Assembly (NCBI RefSeq): GCF_900142095.1
Contig: NZ_FQZP01000002.1
Location: 1-64,000 of the forward strand
Source: Thermoclostridium caenicola
Lineage (GTDB): Bacteria > Bacillota > Clostridia > DSM-8532
DNA: 64,000 nt
Direction: 5' to 3'
Shown one piece after another: positions 17,125 through 25,897 of this stretch. The first letter of the stretch is position 1; each line of letters starts with the position of its first letter. The notes below the pieces were generated by a model. It had not been told where the DNA came from. It saw only the letters and a program-made list of their open reading frames with translations, and did no database searches. The position numbers were made by a program, and so were the translations under genes.

Positions 17125-18255
17125 TCAGGGCCTGAGCACGACCTTGATGCAATGGTCCTTCTTTTCATCAAACAGTTCATAGGCCAGTTCTCCCTTGTCC
17201 AGGGGCAGCCTGTGCGTGATGATGTCGGTGGCATCGATGACGCCATCCTTTATGAGGGAGAGTATGGGTCTGATGTATTTCTGAACCGGGCATTGTCCCA
17301 TTTTCAGCGTGATGTTGCGCGCGAAAAAATCACCCAGGGGAAACATGTTGTAGCGGGCGCCGTAAACACCCACCAGTGAGACGGTACCTCCCTTTCTGAC
17401 CGCCCGGGCGGCAATCTCTATGGCGGATTTGGATCCCCCCTGGAGTTTCAGCGCCGTTTCAATCTTCTCCATGAGGCTCATCCGACCATCCATGCCGACG
17501 CAGTCCACCACCACATCGGCCCCTCCGTTCGTAATCTCCCGGATGTACTCGCCGGTATTGTCATGGGCCTCAATATTCACGGTTTCCACACCATAGTGCT
17601 TTCTGGCATGTTCCAGGCGATAGTCCAGGGCATCCACCGCAATGATGCGTTTTGCCCCCATGAAGGCCGCCCACTTCACCGACAGAAGGCCAACAGGCCC
17701 ACAGCCCAGGATCACCACGGTATCGTCCTTTCCCACGCCGCCCATTTCCACACCCCAGTAGGAAGTGGGCAATATGTCCGTCAAAAAGAGCACCTGCTCA
17801 TCGGACAGTTCCTCTGGGACCACGACAGGGCCCACATTGGCATAGGGAACCCGTACATATTCGGCCTGACCGCCCTCATACCCGCCAAAAGTGTTGCCGT
17901 AACCAAAATAGGCACCGGACTCGCCGTGGGGATTGGAGTTGTCGCATTGGGACCAGAGCCCATGATTGCAATACCAGCAATGCCCGCATGAAACGGTAAA
18001 GGGGATGATGACCCTGTCCCCCTTTTTCAGCCGGGTAACGCCTTTCCCTGCTTCCTCAACAATGCCCATGGCCTCATGACCCAGGATGAATCCCTTGGGC
18101 AGGTTGGGGATCATGCCGTGGATCAGGTGGAGATCCGAACCGCAGATGGAAGTGGCCGTCACCCTGACGATGATATCATCGTCATTCTGTATCTCAGGAT
18201 CGCCCACATTTTTCACCTGGACATCCCTGATGCCTTCATATACCAGTGCTTTCAA
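17125..18255 (-). CDS. Zinc-dependent alcohol dehydrogenase (glutathione-independent formaldehyde dehydrogenase-like)
   Basis: NAD(P)-dependent medium-chain dehydrogenase, about 376 residues. The catalytic zinc ligands are in TSICGSDLHLIHG (Cys) and GHEAMG (His-Glu), the structural zinc cysteines in CGHCWYCNHGLWSQC, and the Rossmann motif is GCGPVGLL near 185. The segment GYGNTFGGYEGGQAEYVRVP is typical of the formaldehyde dehydrogenase-like subgroup. The start is uncertain: the TTG at 18255 begins exactly where homologues begin (KALVYEGI) but its ribosome binding site is weak. Longer in-frame starts (18310, 18304, 18298) exist, and the longest, 18333, falls inside the upstream terminator. 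Confidence 0.85.
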   Translation of the reverse strand: MKALVYEGIRDVQVKNVGDPEIQNDDDIIVRVTATSICGSDLHLIHGMIPNLPKGFILGHEAMGIVEEAGKGVTRLKKGDRVIIPFTVSCGHCWYCNHGLWSQCDNSNPHGESGAYFGYGNTFGGYEGGQAEYVRVPYANVGPVVVPEELSDEQVLFLTDILPTSYWGVEMGGVGKDDTVVILGCGPVGLLSVKWAAFMGAKRIIAVDALDYRLEHARKHYGVETVNIEAHDNTGEYIREITNGGADVVVDCVGMDGRMSLMEKIETALKLQGGSKSAIEIAARAVRKGGTVSLVGVYGARYNMFPLGDFFARNITLKMGQCPVQKYIRPILSLIKDGVIDATDIITHRLPLDKGELAYELFDEKKDHCIKVVLRP

Positions 18256-18322
18256 GGCGCAATCATTCCTTTTCCAAAGAGCGTTATCCTGAGATAGCAT
18301 TTCCATCCCCATGGAAAATATG

Positions 18323-18358
18323 CAAAAAGCCATAAGCCCGGTTAGCCGGCTTATGGCA
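18323..18358 (-). terminator. Terminator of the LysM/GH18 gene
   Basis: A 10-bp perfect stem (18348-18357 with 18329-18338) followed by five T on the minus strand, about 30 bases past the stop codon. Confidence 0.85.
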
Positions 18359-18388
18359 TGTTTTTATTTCTGAAATATTGCTCCCGTG

Positions 18389-19669
18389 TCAAAGCACCTT
18401 CCGGATATTGTAAACTGCGTTCAGGACCAGATAATACTGGGGCGAATACCTGCCGATGGTCCACAGGCTGATGCCGCCCAACCGGTACTCGTTGACCAGG
18501 GCCAGCGAGGCATAGATGCTTCTGGCATCCGAAAACCAGACCTCATGCTGTCTTGCCGATTCGTCATAATACCGGAAATAGGGCGCCTGTGCCAGCTCAT
18601 CGAACTGAATGAAAGCACCCACCCTTCTGGCCAGATCCACGGCCCCCGTATTGGATATGGTGGTTGCCGCAGAGCCCTCCCTGAAGGGGAGCGTCCAGTT
18701 ATAACCGTAATTGGGAATGCCCATGAGAATCTTCCGTCTGGGGATAACGGACACCGCATAATCCAAAACCCGCCTCACCTCGTTCAGGGGCGCCACCGCC
18801 CTCGGCGGACTGTAGGTATATCCCCATTCATAGGTCATGAGAATCACATGGTCGGCCAATGCGCCGTGAACCGGATAATCATGGGCTTCATAAAGCAGTC
18901 CCATCTGTTCCCCCGAAATTTTCGGCGCCAGCGCCGTGGTGAGCGAGTAGCCCAACGGCCGTATTCTTTCGGAAACCTTTCTCAGAAAATTGTTGTAGTT
19001 CTCCCGATCCCGGGGATAAAGGTATTCAAAATCGATATCCAAACCGTAATAGTTCTTTTCCCTCATGATGCGCAGCACATTGTCGATCAGGGTGTCCTGG
19101 ACCTGCTCGTTGGTCAGGATTTGATTGGCCAGATCGCTGGAAAAGCTTCCCCCTTCTTCGATGTTGGTGATCACCATGAAGGGTGCCACCCTGGCCGCCC
19201 TGGCCGCCTGGATGAGCGGTTCGTCATCTATGGTGTTCAGGCTTCCGTCGGGTCTGACTTCATAGCTGAAAATGCTGAGAAATGAGAGGGACGGCAAGGT
19301 TTTCCGCAGGACTTCGCGGTCGATTTCCGGGAAGGCATAGCCATTGACCAGGATCTCTCCGAAATTGATTTCTCTCGGTGGGATGTTAATTTCCTGCCCC
19401 ACCTGCAGAACGGCGGGATTGGTAATGCCTGGATTGGCTTCGAGCAGATCGGCCACGGTAACCCCGTAGCGCCTGGCAATGGTGAAGATGGAATCCCCGG
19501 GCCTGACCGTATACTGCCTGGTCCCCTCAAGAATGACCAGGGTCTGCCCCGGCACCAGTTGTTCAGGGTTTTCCAGTTCGTTGTCGCTGATAATCCTTTC
19601 GCTGGGAACATCATACAGTCTGGCAATCGAATAGATGCTCTCCCCCGGCCTGACAACATGGATTCTCAT
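18389..19669 (-). CDS. LysM-GH18 spore cortex-lytic type protein (YaaH/SleL-like)
   Basis: Likely an N-acetylglucosaminidase acting on spore cortex peptidoglycan during germination or bound in the spore coat. Its 426 residues start with two LysM domains (about 1-45 and 50-95, each beginning with the pattern V-R-P-G-[ED]-S-I). A family 18 glycosidase domain follows with the catalytic motif YYGLDIDFEYL near 215 (DxDxE form). There is no signal peptide, as in SleL and YaaH, which are made in the mother cell. A minus-strand CATATTGT with TCATAA about 13 bases upstream loosely resembles a sigma-E promoter. The germination operon lies 600 bases away on the other strand. Confidence 0.9.
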   Translation of the reverse strand: MRIHVVRPGESIYSIARLYDVPSERIISDNELENPEQLVPGQTLVILEGTRQYTVRPGDSIFTIARRYGVTVADLLEANPGITNPAVLQVGQEINIPPREINFGEILVNGYAFPEIDREVLRKTLPSLSFLSIFSYEVRPDGSLNTIDDEPLIQAARAARVAPFMVITNIEEGGSFSSDLANQILTNEQVQDTLIDNVLRIMREKNYYGLDIDFEYLYPRDRENYNNFLRKVSERIRPLGYSLTTALAPKISGEQMGLLYEAHDYPVHGALADHVILMTYEWGYTYSPPRAVAPLNEVRRVLDYAVSVIPRRKILMGIPNYGYNWTLPFREGSAATTISNTGAVDLARRVGAFIQFDELAQAPYFRYYDESARQHEVWFSDARSIYASLALVNEYRLGGISLWTIGRYSPQYYLVLNAVYNIRKVL

Positions 19670-19763
19670 ATGGCAGTCACGCTCCTGTTCCTGTATGCCT
19701 GCATACGTTCAAAAAACACTATTACACAATATGCGCAAATGCTGGTTTATGACTTATCTATAT

Positions 19764-19997
19764 TTAACGGGGGCAGCGGCTGAACGCCGGACCTCCCCTG
19801 GTTCTTTTTCTCCCTGATGGAAGCCTGATTCTGTTCCTGGGCCTGGCCGTGAGCATGGTTTGTCCGATGGAGATGATGAAATTGCCAAGAGCAGCCTTTT
19901 CTTCGCTGTTCAGCGCAAAGTTGAGAAGCACCCCGAGGAATGCCGCCAACAGCGCGAACTGATTGGGCGGCAGCTTGTTGAAGGCATACATGTCCAT
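19764..19997 (-). CDS. Small conserved clostridial protein
   Basis: 77 residues. The first 50 have one amphipathic or membrane helix (QFALLAAFLGVLLNFAL) and a second half with LGNFIISIGQTMLTA, followed by a basic, proline-rich tail (RPRNRIRLPSGRKRTRGG). Short proteins with this two-part pattern are common in Clostridia and have no known function. The ATG at 19997 is preceded by TTGGGTG; the GTG at 20000 and ATG at 19991 are alternatives. Confidence 0.55.
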   Translation of the reverse strand: MDMYAFNKLPPNQFALLAAFLGVLLNFALNSEEKAALGNFIISIGQTMLTARPRNRIRLPSGRKRTRGGPAFSRCPR

Positions 19998-20171
19998 CAC
20001 CCAAGAACAGATTCAGCAATAACATTATATTTAGCGGCTGCGGTTTTGTGCCGCGCCTATCTATATCCGATTGTGCTTTACGCCCGGACGTCCGCAAGTT
20101 TATAGACCGGTATTATGGCAGCCGGCACGGGTTTCAGGTCCTGCAGGCCACTCGCATTTTTTCCGTTACAT

Positions 20172-20200
20172 GTATATCCCAGCCATGAGCTGCCATACTA
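20172..20200 (+). promoter_or_regulatory. Sigma-G (forespore) promoter of the germination operon
   Basis: GTATA (20172-20176), 17-bp spacer, CATACTA (20194-20200), matching the sigma-G consensus GHATR-N17-CATNHTA. It precedes the gerAA start by about 60 bases, as expected for a forespore-expressed germinant receptor. Confidence 0.7.
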
Positions 20201-20256
20201 ACCCTATAGCGTGCAGTCTTGTTCAGCTAAATCAATCCTTGGAGAGTGAGTTTTGG

Positions 20257-22056
20257 GTGGACATCAAATCGATGATAAAAAGCCTGTTACTCTTCCATGA
20301 ACCTCAAGTGAAAAAGCCCTTTATTCTGACAGAGGACAGTGGAAACGTAAACAGCGGCAACACCAACACCGGTGAAGACAGTGCCAAAACCGGCGAAAAC
20401 AAGGAACCTTCAAGGAGGAAGAAGAATGAGAACCTGCTGCTGAAAAAAGTAGAGAAGATCAAACTGACCGACAGAAGGGAGCGTAATCAAAAGGATCAGA
20501 AATCTGATATCAGCAGGCAGTTGTCTGAAAACCTGAAAACCATTGAGGAACGCTTTTCGGCGTCCCTCAACGGAGACCTGATCATCCGCCAGTTCGACAT
20601 CACAGTCAAGGACTCGACCATCGCAGCGTTTCTGGTCTTTTTTGACGGACTGGTCAATACGAAGGTCATCGACGATGATATCCTTCAGCCTCTGATGCTT
20701 TTGTCCAATCTGGACATCAAGGGTGACAGAGATGACATCCTGAAATACATCCGGAGCCATATCCTGCCCCATAATCAGCTCAAGGAGGTGCGCACCCACC
20801 AGGAGCTTATCGATGAGGTTTATTTCGGGGGCTGCGGCCTGTATATCGACGGGCTGGACGCGGCCTTTGCCGCCGATGTGAAGGATCTTCCCGGCAGAAG
20901 CGTGGAAAGACCCAATAATGAGCTTGTCATAAGGGGGCCGCAGGAAGGATTCACCGAAAACCTGAGGGCCAACACGGGACTGATACGGAAGCGGCTCATG
21001 GACCAGAACCTGATCGCAGAAAACATCATCATCGGTAACAGGAGCAAGACCCCCTGTTCCATCATGTACATCAAAGATATCGCCAACGAGACCCTGGTAA
21101 ACGAGGTCAAACGTCGCCTCAAGAACATCGATGTGGATTACATCATGGATACCGGTGAGCTGGAGCAGTTCATCGAGGATAATCCCACCCTGCCCGCTCC
21201 CCAGATACTTGCCACCGAAAGGCCCGACAGGGTCTGCACCATGCTGGCCGAAGGCAGGGTGGCCATCATCATGCATGGCAGCCCCTTTGCCCTGGTGGTG
21301 CCCATCACCAGCAATGACATCATGTACTCTGCCGAGGACCAGTTTTTGCGTTTCCCCTATTCCAACCTGCTGCGCTTTATCCGGATACTGGCCATCCTGA
21401 TGTCGCTGCTGCTGCCGGGAATTTACCTGGCCATCACCAATTACCACCACGAGATGATACCCACCGATCTGTTGCTGGCCATTATGTCTGCCCGGGAAAA
21501 GGTTCCTTTTCCTTCGGTGGTTGAGGTGTTCCTGATGGAGATCTCCTTCGAGCTCATCCGTGAAGCGGGCATCCGGATTCCCGGGCCCATCGGACCCACC
21601 CTGGGCATCATCGGTGCCCTGATTCTAGGGCAGGCGGCCGTTGAAGCAAATATCGTAAGCCCGATTCTCATCATTGTCGTGGCCGTCACCGGTCTGGGAT
21701 CCTTTGCCATTCCCAATTTTTCGGCGGGGTTCGCCTTCAGAATCCTCCGCTTCGCTTTTATCATGCTCGCCGCATTATCAGGCTTTTTGGGGATAACTGT
21801 CGGACTGATTCTCATCGGGCTTTGGATGGTCAGCGCCAAATCCTTTGGTGTTCCCTATTTCGCACCGATTGCACCCAGAACATCGGGCGGTTTCACCGAT
21901 GCGATCTTTAAGAGCCCGGCATGGAAGCAGGAGAAACGCCCGGACTATATCAACGCAAAACAGCAAAAAATGCAACCCAGAATCAGCCGGAAATGGGCTT
22001 TGGCCAATGAAAACAACCAAGCCGGCGGTGATAACACGGGTGATCAAAATGGATAG
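20257..22056 (+). CDS. gerAA: Spore germinant receptor subunit A (GerA family)
   Basis: A subunit of the inner-membrane germinant receptor that senses small molecules and triggers spore germination. 599 residues: a variable Asn/Gly/Thr-rich segment (about 20-50), a soluble N-terminal domain (ERFSASLNGDLIIRQF onward to about 370), and four or five helices with the family motif IREAGIRIPGPIGPTLGIIGAL near 445. The GTG at 20257 has GGAGAG ten bases upstream; the ATG at 20272 is a close alternative. The stop overlaps the start of subunit C by eight bases. Gene order here is A-C-small protein-B. Confidence 0.92.
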   Translation: MDIKSMIKSLLLFHEPQVKKPFILTEDSGNVNSGNTNTGEDSAKTGENKEPSRRKKNENLLLKKVEKIKLTDRRERNQKDQKSDISRQLSENLKTIEERFSASLNGDLIIRQFDITVKDSTIAAFLVFFDGLVNTKVIDDDILQPLMLLSNLDIKGDRDDILKYIRSHILPHNQLKEVRTHQELIDEVYFGGCGLYIDGLDAAFAADVKDLPGRSVERPNNELVIRGPQEGFTENLRANTGLIRKRLMDQNLIAENIIIGNRSKTPCSIMYIKDIANETLVNEVKRRLKNIDVDYIMDTGELEQFIEDNPTLPAPQILATERPDRVCTMLAEGRVAIIMHGSPFALVVPITSNDIMYSAEDQFLRFPYSNLLRFIRILAILMSLLLPGIYLAITNYHHEMIPTDLLLAIMSAREKVPFPSVVEVFLMEISFELIREAGIRIPGPIGPTLGIIGALILGQAAVEANIVSPILIIVVAVTGLGSFAIPNFSAGFAFRILRFAFIMLAALSGFLGITVGLILIGLWMVSAKSFGVPYFAPIAPRTSGGFTDAIFKSPAWKQEKRPDYINAKQQKMQPRISRKWALANENNQAGGDNTGDQNG

Positions 22057-23341
22057 AGGGAAACGCCTTATCGCAATCATCATGCTGGTCGCCATCTGCC
22101 CTCTTCTGGCATCCTGTTATGATGCCAGAGAGGTGGATGACCTGGGATTTGTCATCGCCATGGGCCTGGACAGAGGAAAAACCAACACCCTGAGGATGAC
22201 CCTGCAGATAGCCAAGCCCATGGCGGGCGCAGACGGCGGAGGCTCCGGTGATGACTTGCCTTACGAACAGTTCAGTGTTGAAGCACCCGCCGTTTTTTCG
22301 GGCCTTAACATGATCAATACCTTCGCCAGCAAGCAAATCAGCCTCACCCATCTCAAGGTGGTTGTCTTTTCGAGCGAGCTGGCACGGGAAGGGCTGAAGC
22401 CCTATCTCAACGCCATGCTGCGGGGCAAGGAATTCAGGCCCAACATGCCCATCGTCGTGGCAAGGCATACGGCGGAGGAATACCTGCAAAGCGTTGATCC
22501 CAAACTGGTGACCAACGCGGCCAAGTATTACGAATTGGTGTTTCAGAGCTATAAGTATACCGGGCTGATTCCGAAGGTGGAATTCCATGATTTTTACCTT
22601 GCATCCAAAAGCCCATGCAGGAACCCGGTGGCCATACTGGGAGACGCCGGCAAGTTCCTGTCCGCCGAAGAGTTTGACATCAAGAACTCAACCTACATGG
22701 ATCATCATCGTTCCATGCCGTTTGAAGGAGATTTCTTCGCCGGGGATATTCCCGCCCTTGGCGGCGCACGGGCGGGGAACGTCGGACTTGCCGTGTTTGA
22801 AGGCGACAAAATGGTTGGCGAACTGGACGGCACCAATACGACCATGTACCTGTTGTGCACGGGAGATTATATCCATTCCTACTGGACCTTCCCCGATCCT
22901 CTGGCCGAAGGACGATATGTGTTGATGGACGTCAAGCAGAGCAGAAAACCCAAGCATCGGGTGGAATTTGTGGACGGGAAGCCCAGGATCGATATCATGC
23001 TCAATCTGGAAGGCGATCTGGTAGCCGTCCAGAGCGATATCGACTATGAGACCGGCGATAATTCCCTGGTCCTGGAATCGGCTGCGGAAGACTATATCAA
23101 AGACCATGTCCAGAAATTCCTGGACAAGACCATCAATGAGTTCCAGTCAGACATCTGCGGTTTCGGGGCATACGCACGGGCGCATTTCATGACATGGGCA
23201 GAGTGGGAAGCCTATAACTGGCATACCAAATACAAGGATGCCACCTTTAACCTGACTGTAAATTTCAAGGTCAGAAGGCCTGGCCTAATCCTGAGAAGCG
23301 GAACGTCTGAGGCCATGGAAAGCAGGAGAGATGATCAATGA
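22049..23341 (+). CDS. gerAC: Spore germinant receptor subunit C lipoprotein (GerAC family)
   Basis: Lipid-anchored subunit exposed on the outer face of the spore inner membrane. 430 residues with a lipoprotein signal peptide and lipobox LLASC near residue 18-22, then YDAREVDDLGFVIAMGLDR, the typical start of the mature GerAC domain. The start ATG overlaps the gerAA stop; longer in-frame starts lie within gerAA and would bury the signal peptide. Its last codon overlaps the next small gene (ATGA). Confidence 0.92.
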   Translation: MDRGKRLIAIIMLVAICPLLASCYDAREVDDLGFVIAMGLDRGKTNTLRMTLQIAKPMAGADGGGSGDDLPYEQFSVEAPAVFSGLNMINTFASKQISLTHLKVVVFSSELAREGLKPYLNAMLRGKEFRPNMPIVVARHTAEEYLQSVDPKLVTNAAKYYELVFQSYKYTGLIPKVEFHDFYLASKSPCRNPVAILGDAGKFLSAEEFDIKNSTYMDHHRSMPFEGDFFAGDIPALGGARAGNVGLAVFEGDKMVGELDGTNTTMYLLCTGDYIHSYWTFPDPLAEGRYVLMDVKQSRKPKHRVEFVDGKPRIDIMLNLEGDLVAVQSDIDYETGDNSLVLESAAEDYIKDHVQKFLDKTINEFQSDICGFGAYARAHFMTWAEWEAYNWHTKYKDATFNLTVNFKVRRPGLILRSGTSEAMESRRDDQ

Positions 23342-23517
23342 TGTCAATCGGATATATCGCTTTAATTGGTTTATTGCTGTGCATTGCCACTTATACGGCA
23401 AGCTTCGGGGTTTGGACCTGGAAGCGGAAGAACCGTTTCGGCGCCTTCATGATTTTCCTGGTCGCCGTTACCGTCGTGGCTCTTCCCGTTTATATCCTGC
23501 TGTTCAGAGAGGCATGA
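23338..23517 (+). CDS. 59-residue two-helix membrane protein within the germination operon
   Basis: Starts with ATGATG overlapping the gerAC stop by four bases and ends three bases before the gerAB start, so it is translationally coupled on both sides. The protein has two hydrophobic helices (IALIGLLLCIATYTASFGVW and FGAFMIFLVAVTVVALPVYILL) separated by a basic turn (KRKNR). Small two-helix D subunits are known beside some GerA-type operons in Bacillus and Clostridium and tune germination; this is probably one, placed between C and B. It is too short to appear in many annotations. Confidence 0.8.
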   Translation: MMSIGYIALIGLLLCIATYTASFGVWTWKRKNRFGAFMIFLVAVTVVALPVYILLFREA

Positions 23518-23520
23518 ACT

Positions 23521-24639
23521 ATGAAGAAGAAAACCATATTCGGACACTGGGAAGCATCAGCCATCATCATGAACCTGATTTGTACCAAGATATTCCTGAA
23601 CTTCCCGCGGATGGCCGTTGAAGAAGGCGGTACAGCCGCATGGATTTTTGCAATATATATCGCCATCCTGGCCATCCTGGGCTTCACCGTCATCCAGAAG
23701 CTTTACAAGCCCTTTGAGGGCAAGGATTTGCTGGATGTTGCGGAGCTTGCGGCAGGTAACATCGGAAGGATTCTGGTCGGGTTTGTGATCCTCTTTTGCC
23801 TGGGCTGGGGTACCGTCGCCTATATGCGCATGTTCAGCGAAAACATGAAGCTCATATCCCTCACCACATCGCCTTTAAGCTATGTGGAACTGTACTTTGT
23901 GGTGTGTCTTGTAACAGGAGCCTACTTTGGGATCGAAGCCCTGTCCCGGCTCCATGCCTTTGTTGTGCCCGTCATTACCGTGGGGTTCCTGCTGATCATG
24001 CTGGGCGCCGTCAATTACATCGATCCGGGAAACCTTATGCCCCTCCTTGGAAACGGTCTCAGTGCCATTTTCATAAAAGGCGCCCAGAAGGTATCGGACT
24101 ATTCCGAAATACTCGTGCTGTTCCTGCTGGCATCATTCCTGAAAAAATACGAAGTCATGAAAAGCACGGGCTACTGGAGCCTGGTACTTGCATCGGTGTT
24201 CCTTGTGATATCGGTGTTGGTATTCTCCACCGTTTTCCCCTATCCCAGCTCCCTGGAGATCACTATCCCCATCTTTCATGTGGCCCGGCTTATCAAGCTT
24301 GGAAGGTTCTTTCAGAGGGTGGAATCGGTGTTCCTGTTTATCTGGGCTGCTTCCTCCCTGCTCTACATCACCGTGAACTTTTACCTGATCCTGTTCACCT
24401 TCCAGAAAGCCTTCCGGCTGGATTATTACAAGCCCCTCATCATACCTTTGTCCATCATTGTCATGAGCCTCAGCTTTCTGCCCTCGGACTTTGCCGAGGT
24501 GGTGACCTATGAGGTGGAGCTGTTCAGAAGCTGGTCATGGGTTCCCGCTTTTGTCATGCCCATCCTGCTCTTGATCCTTGCCCGGCGGAAACACAGGAAA
24601 TCTGCCGAGTCCGGCGGAAACGAGCCGCAGGACAGCTGA
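23521..24639 (+). CDS. gerAB: Spore germinant receptor subunit B (GerAB family, APC-superfamily fold)
   Basis: Integral membrane subunit that resembles amino-acid permeases and forms the germinant-binding or ion-conducting part of the receptor. 372 residues with about ten helices; it begins with KKKTIFGHWEASAIIMNLI and has the conserved FPRMAVEEGGTAAW near 30-43. AGAGAGG lies eight bases before the ATG. It ends the operon and converges with the Crp/Fnr gene eight bases further on, with no obvious terminator between them. Confidence 0.92.
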   Translation: MKKKTIFGHWEASAIIMNLICTKIFLNFPRMAVEEGGTAAWIFAIYIAILAILGFTVIQKLYKPFEGKDLLDVAELAAGNIGRILVGFVILFCLGWGTVAYMRMFSENMKLISLTTSPLSYVELYFVVCLVTGAYFGIEALSRLHAFVVPVITVGFLLIMLGAVNYIDPGNLMPLLGNGLSAIFIKGAQKVSDYSEILVLFLLASFLKKYEVMKSTGYWSLVLASVFLVISVLVFSTVFPYPSSLEITIPIFHVARLIKLGRFFQRVESVFLFIWAASSLLYITVNFYLILFTFQKAFRLDYYKPLIIPLSIIVMSLSFLPSDFAEVVTYEVELFRSWSWVPAFVMPILLLILARRKHRKSAESGGNEPQDS

Positions 24640-24647
24640 ACAAGTCC

Positions 24648-25349
24648 TCAGCCGCCTTCGTCGAGCGCACGCTCCAACGCCGGTATGTCCAGGAGCCGGA
24701 TGGATGAAAGATGATAGTCGATGAGCCCTTCCTCCTTCATCCTGGCCAGTTCCCGCGACATGGAGGGCCTGGAGACATTCAGAAAATCGGCCAGTTGGTT
24801 GCGGTTCATGCTGAGCGTAAAGGTGGCGTGCCCCTCCCTCCGGTATTGATCGAGGAAAAAGGCACAGAGCTTGCCGCGCATGCTCTTGATGGTCAGGATC
24901 TCAAGCCGTTTGTTCAGCATCAGTGCGCGGTTGGACACGATTCGAAGCATGTTCCGGATAATGGCCCGGTGCCAGGGGCACAAGCGCTGGCACTCGCCAA
25001 TGATTTTCTCCCTGGGGATGAAAAGCGCCACGGCATCCTCCATGGCCTGTACCGTTGCCGGCCAGACCGATTGATCCGAAAAGGCGATGATCTCACCGAA
25101 CATATCCCCGGGTTTGAGCATGTGAAGGACGATCCTGCTACCGGAAGGAGACTCCTTGCTCACAGACGCCTCCCCTTTCAGCAGGAGGCCAATGCCGGTA
25201 AAAGGCTCTCCCGCAAGGGTAATCAGGTCGTTCTTCCTGTATTGCCTGACAAGGGGATCGAGGCAATGGAGCATCCCTTCTATTTCTTCCGGTTTAATCC
25301 CCCTGAACAGGACCGAACGGCTGATGACAGCCAGATAATTCCTCAGCAA
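24648..25349 (-). CDS. Crp/Fnr family transcription regulator
   Basis: 233 residues. A cyclic-nucleotide-binding-type beta roll occupies about 15-130 (GLLLKGEASV and LKPGDMFGEI), followed by a helix-turn-helix (LSMNRNQLADFLNVSRPSMSRELARMKEEGLI near 180-210). There is no Fnr-type N-terminal cysteine cluster. Many clostridial regulators of this subgroup control redox or nitrosative stress genes such as hybrid-cluster proteins; the DUF1858/DUF438 genes nearby would suit that, but no link is shown. The start is TTG with AGGGGG seven bases upstream. Confidence 0.88.
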   Translation of the reverse strand: MLRNYLAVISRSVLFRGIKPEEIEGMLHCLDPLVRQYRKNDLITLAGEPFTGIGLLLKGEASVSKESPSGSRIVLHMLKPGDMFGEIIAFSDQSVWPATVQAMEDAVALFIPREKIIGECQRLCPWHRAIIRNMLRIVSNRALMLNKRLEILTIKSMRGKLCAFFLDQYRREGHATFTLSMNRNQLADFLNVSRPSMSRELARMKEEGLIDYHLSSIRLLDIPALERALDEGG

Positions 25350-25402
25350 GGTTTAACCCCCTTCATGTTTCTATAGATCCGCATACCGGCATTGAAGGCA
25401 TC

Positions 25403-25858
25403 TCAGGCCTGTCCGTCGGAACGACTGTTTTCATCCACACTGCAATCCCGGCAGTACCCAAACAGCTCCAGCCTGTGGCCGGTGATGCTGAAATCAAACT
25501 GTTCTTCCAGCCTGCTGGCATAATCATGGAAGGGACAGCCTGTCACAGGGATGATTTTCCTGCATCTGATGCAGACCAGATGGTGCTTGTGTCCTTCCTG
25601 CCTGATTTCATACAGGCTCCTGTTATTATCGGTAAAATCGGTCTTGGAGATGATATTCTTTTCCACCAGCACATCCAGCGCACGGTAAACCGTGGACAGG
25701 CTGATGGAGATGCCCTTGTCCTTCAGCGCCAGGTAAAGCCTCTCTGCCGAAACGGGTTCACCAAAGCCCTCAAGGGCTTCCAGTATGGACTGCCGATGGT
25801 TTGTGCTGCGCAGGTTTTCCTTTTTCAGCAGCTTTCTGTACCGGTTGCTTTCCGCCAA
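25403..25858 (-). CDS. zur: Fur-family metal regulator, probably Zur
   Basis: 151 residues: winged-helix DNA-binding half (RQSILEALEGFGEPVSAERLY, then the recognition segment SLSTVYRALDVLVE near 55-68). The dimer half carries metal sites HKHHLVCIRCRK and structural-zinc cysteines CIRC and CRDC. It is the last gene after znuA-znuC-znuB on the same strand, which makes a zinc sensor far more likely than Fur or PerR. The start is TTG with AAGGTG seven bases upstream. It presumably represses its own operon; the promoter at 28499-28527 is the expected target. Confidence 0.85.
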   Translation of the reverse strand: MAESNRYRKLLKKENLRSTNHRQSILEALEGFGEPVSAERLYLALKDKGISISLSTVYRALDVLVEKNIISKTDFTDNNRSLYEIRQEGHKHHLVCIRCRKIIPVTGCPFHDYASRLEEQFDFSITGHRLELFGYCRDCSVDENSRSDGQA

Positions 25859-25897
25859 AGCCTTTCACCTTCATTTAAACGATAAATCCCCCTGCGG

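Noticed and set aside
20410-21450. 346-codon minus-strand frame inside gerAA
   Set aside because: Antisense shadow; gerAA has clear domains, promoter and coupled neighbours.
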